From the IMG/VR virus record IMGVR_UViG_3300022827_000020, positions 1-40,155 of that record: a stretch of 40,155 nucleotides of DNA; one strand, given 5' to 3'. The stretch comes from a virus. Position 1 is the first letter of the stretch. Each line of letters begins with the position of its first letter. Positions 1 to 7,400 of the stretch are shown in pieces. The notes beneath the pieces are model-generated. The model saw only the letters and a list, made by a program, of their open reading frames with translations. It had not been told where the DNA came from and did no database searches. The translations under genes and the position numbers were made by a program.

Positions 1-2
1 AC

Positions 3-146
3 CTTCCTGACAACCTAAAACAGTTTAAGGTGGACACAGAGCTTCTTTCAGTAGAAAACCAATCAGACAAGTGGGTAACAGAGGATAGTAATTCATTTTA
101 TTACGATATACATGAAAGAAAGCAAGATACAGGCGAAGAAAATTAA
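3..146 (+). CDS. C-terminal fragment of an unidentified upstream gene (partial)
   Basis: A frame is open from the window edge to a TAA at 144-146 and gives 47 residues ending in DTGEEN. It overlaps the start of the next gene (ATG at 112) by 35 bases, as is usual in tightly packed phage operons. The fragment is acidic (KWVTEDSNSFYYDIHE) and shows no motif I recognise. From its place directly upstream of two nuclease-like genes and a DnaA-like gene it may be the end of a replication or recombination protein, but that is inference from position only. Confidence 0.55.
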   Translation, partial: LPDNLKQFKVDTELLSVENQSDKWVTEDSNSFYYDIHERKQDTGEEN

Positions 147-354
147 GGAGCTAGAGGCTGAGGGGTACTACGTGATTAAATTGATAAGCACAAATAAAAA
201 TGGTATCCCTGACTTAATAGCAATACCTAAAGACTCAGACGTCTTGTTTGTTGAGGTAAAAGGCCCCAAAGGGGTTCTTTCGCCTTTGCAAGAGCACAGG
301 ATAAAAGAGTTAAAAGGTCAAGGCATAAAAGTTGAAGTTTATAAACCACTATGA
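112..354 (+). CDS. VRR-NUC domain nuclease (stand-alone)
   Basis: An 80-residue protein that is essentially one VRR-NUC domain, a minimal PD-(D/E)XK nuclease fold. The signature is visible: GIPDLIA at residues 31-37 (catalytic Asp34), the VEVKG strand at 47-51 (Glu48, Lys50), then SPLQ at 57-60, typical of the family. Single-domain VRR-NUC proteins are common in phage replication modules, where they are thought to process branched or flapped DNA; the precise substrate here is unknown. The start lies within the end of the upstream frame, and the stop overlaps the next ATG (ATGA, 351-354), which suggests translational coupling. The family call is firm; the biological role is inferred. Confidence 0.85.
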   Translation: MKESKIQAKKIKELEAEGYYVIKLISTNKNGIPDLIAIPKDSDVLFVEVKGPKGVLSPLQEHRIKELKGQGIKVEVYKPL

Positions 355-851
355 TGAATGTAAATCAAAAAGAAATCGAAAAACTAAAAAGCATAGTTAA
401 CTATAGTTTTTCAGTAAACCTATCTGCTAATAATAAGAAGAAAGAGGTCATTATTGCTCGGTCAATATATTCAAAAATAATGAGAGAAAAAGGTTATACC
501 TTTGACTACATTGGAAAGTCTTTAGGAAAATCTCATGGTGCAATTTGTCATTACATTAATACCGTAGACTTATTGTTGTCAGAGAATACAAAGCTTAGAG
601 ATAAGTATTTTTTTTGTAAAGACAGTTTTTTAAATACTAGAGAACCATTTAAGGTTCTTTCAGACAAAGACCTAGAACAATATATGTTTATTATGAACCT
701 GCAGAACGAATTAGAAGAAGCTATTAATTCAAAAACAAAGTTGTTATATCATTTTGTAGATTATATGGAAGGTTATCAAACAAAGAAAGGTATTATGCCA
801 AGTATAGAACAATGCAGAAACTATATTATACCGTTATTTAAAAACCAATGA
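351..851 (+). CDS. DnaA domain IV-like DNA-binding protein
   Basis: A 166-residue protein. Residues about 29-75 resemble the C-terminal DNA-binding domain of the replication initiator DnaA: a helix beginning ARSIYSKIMRE (36-46), then a turn-helix segment FDYIGKSLGKSHGAICHY (51-68) that parallels DnaA's IG..FGgRDHtTV.H element. The AAA+ ATPase part of DnaA is absent, so this cannot be a complete initiator. Related small phage proteins may bind the phage origin or host DnaA boxes. The start overlaps the upstream stop by four bases; Met2 (354) is an equally possible start. The remainder of the protein (about 80-166) is helical and unrecognised. Confidence 0.7.
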   Translation: MMNVNQKEIEKLKSIVNYSFSVNLSANNKKKEVIIARSIYSKIMREKGYTFDYIGKSLGKSHGAICHYINTVDLLLSENTKLRDKYFFCKDSFLNTREPFKVLSDKDLEQYMFIMNLQNELEEAINSKTKLLYHFVDYMEGYQTKKGIMPSIEQCRNYIIPLFKNQ

Positions 852-855
852 CAAA

Positions 856-1050
856 ATGAATCAGGATAAAAAAGCAGAAAACAGAAGAGCTTCTAGGATT
901 TGTAATAGAATAATTCAACATCATATTTTGTTAGACAACATTTATGAGCTATTGGTTGACCGTAACTTTATCACTGTAAAAAAAGATATTGATGTCTTAA
1001 TATTAGAATTAAGAGGTCTAATAAAATCAAGCGTAGACGATGACTTTTGA
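856..1050 (+). CDS. Small hypothetical protein, 64 aa
   Basis: Sits four bases after the preceding stop and overlaps the next start by 11 bases, so it is well embedded in the operon. The protein is charged and predicted helical: a basic N-terminus (MNQDKKAENRRASRICNRII), then a Leu/Ile-rich stretch. No motif is recognised. The spacing argues that it is a real gene; no function can be assigned. Confidence 0.6.
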   Translation: MNQDKKAENRRASRICNRIIQHHILLDNIYELLVDRNFITVKKDIDVLILELRGLIKSSVDDDF

Positions 1051-1453
1051 AACAGAGCAAGACATATTTAGAGAAAACAAAGCAATCTCCGTATTTGTAA
1101 ATACATTTGGAGGTTCTTTTAAAAAACTAGACCCAAAAGACATTGACTTTAAAGTATTTGACAAAGATGGTGTCTTGATAGCTTATGTAGAGGTCAAGGG
1201 AAGGATTAAGCCAATGATCAACGCATATCCCCTGCCTGTATCCGCAAAAAAAATACTAAAACTTGTTGACAAGAGATTAAACCCCGTGGTAATATGGTGT
1301 TGTGAAGACGGCATAATATACGGCCAAGTAAAAAAACTGAAAGGAGAAATCACGTGGGGTGGTCGCACATCACGTGAAGGCTCTTTCAATGACACTGAAC
1401 TTATGGTTTTCTACGAAAAACAAAAGGGACTAAAATACATTAGGTTTGTGTAA
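1040..1453 (+). CDS. PD-(D/E)XK-like protein, putative phage nuclease
   Basis: A 137-residue protein with the strand order and residues of a PD-(D/E)XK core: an early Glu12, DIDFKV at 34-39 (Asp34/Asp36), then AYVEVKGR at 48-55 (Glu51, Lys53). The following hydrophobic strand (PVVIWCCEDGIIYGQV) is compatible with the rest of the fold. It is the second such protein in this short + strand operon, with the VRR-NUC protein at 112-354. Cleavage activity is inferred from motif geometry and not certain. It converges tail to tail with the 8.3-kb - strand gene, with only 26 bases between the stops and no clear terminator hairpin there. Confidence 0.6.
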   Translation: MTFETEQDIFRENKAISVFVNTFGGSFKKLDPKDIDFKVFDKDGVLIAYVEVKGRIKPMINAYPLPVSAKKILKLVDKRLNPVVIWCCEDGIIYGQVKKLKGEITWGGRTSREGSFNDTELMVFYEKQKGLKYIRFV

Positions 1454-1479
1454 CCTATATTTAAACCAACCATTTGTTT

Positions 1480-4400
1480 TTACTTATCTTTATTAAAGTT
1501 GCTTGGCCCTGCAAACGTTTTTCTTTTAAAAACTCTTTGTCCTCCAATTTTTTTAGTCTTTTTATCGGCACTATAATCAAAATCCTCATCTCTAAAGTCT
1601 TGCTTCTTACTTTCAAGTTCTCTTAATATTAATTTTTCTTCATTAAAAGTATTAAACCAATCTGAATTTTCTCCAAAAGATTCTTCCCAAGAGGCTCTGT
1701 CGTACCTTTTCATCTCTGTTTCGTTTTGGTATTCTCCAAGAAGCTGAAGTTTCTGTTCTTTTATCTCGCTTGATTTTTCAAGTCTTTCTTCTTTCTCCTC
1801 AGGAGTTTCGCTATCTATTCTGTCTATTCTTTGTTGAATAATTGCCTCTACATCAGAATCTCTCGTATTTTCCATCATTTCTCTTAGGATTTCAATATCA
1901 CGATTGTCATCTATCTCGGACTGCTCGGCTTTTTCTTCTTTTCGTGCAGCTTCATCATAATCGACAGGTTTCTTTTTAGCAGTTTTCACAGCGCCTCTAA
2001 CTAAACCTGCAAACTCGGCAGTACCTAAACCAAGGTTTGTTATTATAGCAGGCCCTATCAATAGCTGTAAAGCCTCTTGGTCATCTTCTGATATTTGCTT
2101 TTCGTTACCAAAATCATCTTCGTACACACCTGTTACAGATAAAGAGATTAAATCATGGAGCTGAGAAGCCCTGTCAAGAGCTATTCCATACATACCTAGA
2201 TTTTTAACAAAGTCTTGCTTTCTAGTACCATAAATAGATAGCCTCTCCTCTTCGCTAACGCCCATTGCATCGTTTACTGTATTAAGTAGCCCGGAAGCTC
2301 CTGTTTGAACAAACATATCAAGCATAGGCACAGGAGAGAAAAAGTCTATAACACCACCTGTAACTTGCCCTTTAATAATATTGTTTATTCTCTTCTCCTC
2401 TTCCTCTTCGCTTTCAGTTCGTCCCATTACCTCTAGTACTACGTATCCCATTGATATTGAAATACCTGCTGATATTGTTCTAAAGGTAAAAACCTCAGCC
2501 GCAAACCCTGCAAGAGACCTTGCAGCGATTACCTTATCTTCTCTTGTAGAAACATTCCAATATCCTAGTGTTGAAAGGTCTGCGCCTACTCTTGATGATT
2601 GGTTCATTCTAAAACTAGCAAAAGGCATAAGAAGCTTGACGATTGCCTCTTTACCTGTTTCTCTTGAAGAGAACAAAGCACCGGAAAGCGCCATATCCGA
2701 AACGTTTTGCTGTCTGTCTACCATTCTCTGAGCATAGTTTGCTGCTTTCTCATTGGGGATGTGAGTAGAATAATTTAATCCCTTCACATCAATGCCTTGC
2801 TTCTTTAATGATTGCTCGTAATACGCTGCCCAAGATGCTCTTGCAATTGCTACATCAGGATTTACTAACAATAATTGTAACATCTTTTTGTTGGCATTTT
2901 CTATTAGTTTCATTGCTTCGCCTAATTTTGAATCGGCTGCCTGTTCAATAAGTGAGTTTATAGAATCTATATCTGCTGTAGATTCAACACCTCTATTGGA
3001 AATACCATATCCCAAATTGTTAAGCCATATATTAAAAGCAGGGTCATAAGCCTTACCTAAATTTAAACTGCCTGCATTTATAAGAGTGTTTACGGCTGCA
3101 GGGATTACTTGTTTTATAGGCTGAGTAACACCTGCTAATGCCTGTCCAACTCCAAGAGTAGCCACCTTGTTTAAGCCTCTCATAAAATTAGAAAGCTCAT
3201 CGTTTGAGTAAGGGCTTTTGTTTCTTATGTTTCTAATGTATAATTCTATTCTACCTTTTAGTAAATTAGCATCTGCTGTATTTGGTATTATTTTAGAGAA
3301 ACTATTAGAATTTAGAAAAGCTTGTACCTGTCTTAAAGGCCCTGCAGTTTCAATATCTACAAGCGCATCATACAAGGCACTAGCATTGTTCTTATCAAAA
3401 GATAAATCTATATAGGACAAAACCTTTTTATTGCTGTTTTGAGGAAGATTAGCTGTCTCTGTAACAGCTTCTAGTCGCCCTGTGTTCTTATTGTACAAAA
3501 CGCCATTTGTATTAAAAATAAAAGCCGATTCAGTTTCAAGTAAATCTACCTCCTTTGGAGCGCTTCTCATCCGTGTATATTTGTCAGGAGAACTATAGTT
3601 TACCCCTTTCTTTAATACTTTATTGTACACATTTAATGCAACATCAGCTAATCTATCAAACTTGCTTTCCCATATTTTACTCCAAGCATCAATTGCCTCT
3701 AAGTTTATAGGGTCTGTGTTGTCCTTGATGTCCTGAATGTTTGTTGAGTTAACAAGGATTTTGGCGTAAAGCTTCTGATAAAGAAGACCTTTTTCAACTT
3801 CTTGAGCATCTCCCTTAGCCAATGCTTCTATTGATTGCTCAATTAATCCCTTACGTCTATTAAATTCGGCTTGCATTTGCTCTACGTCTCCAATTATGTT
3901 CCTCATCATAAATGAGGACATCTCTCTTTCCGTGTCATTGTAGGCAGTGTTAAACTTTTGTCCGTTAGGCTTTATATTGTTTTTATAAAACCTACTGACA
4001 TAATCTTTTATTATGCTATTGGCATTATTTTCTGCAAAAGCTTTCTTGTTTATTAGCTTTGTTAAGCCCATTGAGTCTTGAACATCTCCTCCTCTTGTAA
4101 ATCCTTTAAATAGCTTTTCAAATACTAGAGATAAGTTAGTTGTTTGTTCCGCAAGAACTCTTCCAACTCCTTCTGAGAAATACTTTTTTAATGTGATAGC
4201 AGAAATACCGTCTGCTGCTACTTCTTGAGCGTTAATCTCTCCCATATAAGAGAAATATACCGCAGACATCCCCGCAGTAGAATTGTTCACTAAGAAGTTG
4301 AGAAGGCTATCAACGGCTCCTATAGAAACCTTTGAGCTCATCTTGTCAGTGTCCATTTCTAAAAATTGTAATATAACATTCTTTTCAGAAGCTGAATATT

Positions 4401-7400
4401 TAACGTCATCTCCTGTCATAGGGTCAAATCCATTTTCTATTGCAAATAGAATCCTCTTTTTATATACCTCGAACGCTTCCTTTATAGCTTCTTTTACAAT
4501 TTCATCATTCTTCTCGGACATTGGCTCGTCCTTAGTTAATAATGCAGTCATTTCCGCTTCACTAAAAGAGGAGGCATTAATCCCATAAAGGCTTTCAATC
4601 TCAGCAATTTTTTCGTCCTTTAAAATCTTCTCTTGTCTTTTAATCTCTGCTGAAACATATTTGTTGGCATCCTTTATATTTACCGTATCGGCAAAAGCAA
4701 CCTTTGGATTTTTAATTGAGGAGCCTTGTATGGCTGTTTTAATCTCTTGAGCCATTTTGTTGTACGCCTCAATATCTTCTACAAGCAAAGGGTTTATTTC
4801 TGTAAATGCAGCCCCTAAATCTCTTAGGTTTGCATTTTTCTTATCATTTTTTGATAGTTTTTTAATTGAAGCCCTTGTTTTTTTAGCAATATCAACATTA
4901 CTAGCGTAGTCTGCATTTTTAAATACCTTGGTCATGTAGTCTGTGAATCTTTGAACAGAAGTTTCGCTGAAAACATTGACCTTGCTAAAGGCTCTAAGAA
5001 CGTTGGCCGCCTGTGTAGACGTAATTTTGCCTGTCTTTTTAAGTTCTTTTATTTCTTTTGAAAGCTGATTGCTTGCTAACCTAAACGCACGAACCGCGTC
5101 TTTCGCACCTCTAGCCAAATCTTTAATTTGCTTTTTTAATGCGGTCTTCTCAGTCATTGTTATTTTGGTGACATTTTTAATTGTACCAAGTATTCTACCA
5201 ACTGAAGGAGCAGACTTCTCTTTTAATCCAAAGTCTTTTCTTATTTTACGAACCAATGCCTCTCTCTGCACGTCTGTGGCGTTTTCGTAGACTTTCGAGC
5301 CCATAACATAGCTCATAACATTATCGACCATCTTTTGAGCGCTAACTCTTCTGCTCTTAGATTTTTTAACAATACCATCAACCTCAACTATCATCCTGTC
5401 GAATCCGGGGAGCTCAGCTTCAGAAAGACCCTGTGTCTTTGAAGGTGCTACTGAAGGCGCAGGTGGTGCTACTGAAGGCGCAGGTGGTGCTACTAAAGGC
5501 GCAGGTGGTGCTACTAAAGGCGCAGGTGGTGCTACTAAAGGCGCAGGTGGTGCTACTAAAGGCGCAGGTGGGGCAGATGGTATTGTTGCTTGTGTCTTTG
5601 AAGACACTTCTTCTTGTATATTTGAATCGCCATCGTCTTGCATATCATCAGCTCTTCCTTCTGTCCAAGTTGCCTCAGGCATTAGTCCTGTCTTTTGGTC
5701 TGCAAAAACAGTGTCGTCTGCATTTGCATTTCTGTTGGCTTCTCCAAATGGGCCGAAGTTTACCCAAGAGTTTTGACCTCTTGTTTCACTAGTCATAGCA
5801 GCAATAGCACTTCCCGTATATAATCTAACGTGAGCTTGCCAAGCATTTTCTTCTCCCCTTGCTCTAAATCCTGCTCCCTCTAGTCCGTGTCCAAAAGCAT
5901 CGTGAACCGCACGAAACAAATCGTTAGCCAATACGGGTCTCATTTCCCCATCTAGTCCTCCAAGGGGCCACATAATCCCCGTAAATTCTAATAAAGGATT
6001 ACTACTTACATCAAGCTCGCTTGTGCCAAAACCAGACGTGGTAGGAAAAACTCCCATTTGTTTGTTTGCTCTTAAATCCCTTGAAGCATTGTATGGGCTT
6101 GACGCGTACTCTAAGTTGCTTGGGATATTTAAGTCCATAAACCAAAACTTATACCCCGCATCGACTAATGCTTGATATTGAGCCATTGTTTGTTTAATTA
6201 GATTTTGGTATGCTTCCTTGACTGTAGGGTCTTGAGCATTATCTTCCATTTGGATATAAGCCTCGGCTATTTTTTTAGCTCTTGCCTCGTCTACTTCAAC
6301 GTATTCCCCTTGTCTTTTAAGTTCGATTCCGTTTGCTTTTGCATATGCTTCGGCAACGGCAACAAGCTGTGTGTCCGGCCCGTTAACGCCTTGTACTGAT
6401 GGCGCACCTTCAAGAGGCGTAGCTCCCCTGCTCTTATCCCGTCTTCCTCCGTCTCTTGTTCCTTCGGGTCGTAACTGCTTTGTTGTTTCATTTTGTGTGT
6501 TTGTTATAGGTTGTGTATTTTCTGTTTGAATTGTTTCTAAAAGAGGAGTAATTAGCTTGTCATATTTTTCATAAATCTCGTCAAACTTAGCCTTATCTTC
6601 TACGTTAGTTATTTTGCTCTCGTCAACTTTTTCGTCTACAAGGTATTCTTCAAAGTTAGGGAAAGCTTCTCTAAGTTCAAGTTGTTCAGCTGCCCTTAAA
6701 GCCTCAATTTCATTTTCTATTTGTTTATCGAATAAGGACTCTACGGCTCTAGTTATGTCTGTTTCTATACCTGCTGCTTTGTCTGCATGGTAGGCTTCTG
6801 AAATTATATCATTTAACCCATTTTCGCCTGTGTATAATTCAGAAAATTGTTTATCAGGAATTAATGAGGCAAATACTATTTCGCCTGTACTTTCTCCAAT
6901 TTCCCGTAACTTTTTAACAGTACTTTCTACATCTTGTAATGCAGGGTTTTTTTGTTTAGTAGGGCTAACCTGTTCTGCGCTTAGTGCTTGTAATTCAGCA
7001 ACGGCATCCTCTCTACTCAAGGTGGTTTCCCCAATAGTTATAGTGCCATCTGTATTTTCAGGTTGGGCAATAGCTTCTTCTAACTCTGCTTTTCTTACTG
7101 ACTGCTCTTCTGTTAAGGTTTCTGCTACAGTGACAATGGCATTAATCTGTTCTGCGTTTATCACTTGTAGTTCAGCAACGGCATCCTCTCTACTCAAGGT
7201 GGTTTCCCCAATAGTTATAGTGCCATCTGTATTTTCAGGTTGAGAAATAGCCTCCTCTAACTCTGCTTTTCTTACTGACTGCTCTTCTGTTAAGGTCTCT
7301 GAAATATTAGCATCTTCTTGTACTTCGCTTATTAAAGTCAACTCAGAATTTATTGAGTCTATCCGTTCTTTTTGTTTCACAACCAACTTAGGTTCCTTTC

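Noticed and set aside
1454-1479. Bidirectional terminator at the convergent junction
   Set aside because: No stem of useful length is visible in the 26-base gap.
5444-5573. CRISPR-like periodic repeat
   Set aside because: Units are 21 bases and directly adjoining without spacers, and they encode an in-frame heptad.
5433-5792. A + strand frame with LKAQVVL repeats
   Set aside because: It is antisense to the giant virion gene and arises from the 21-bp repeat read in another frame; no leader or homology supports it.
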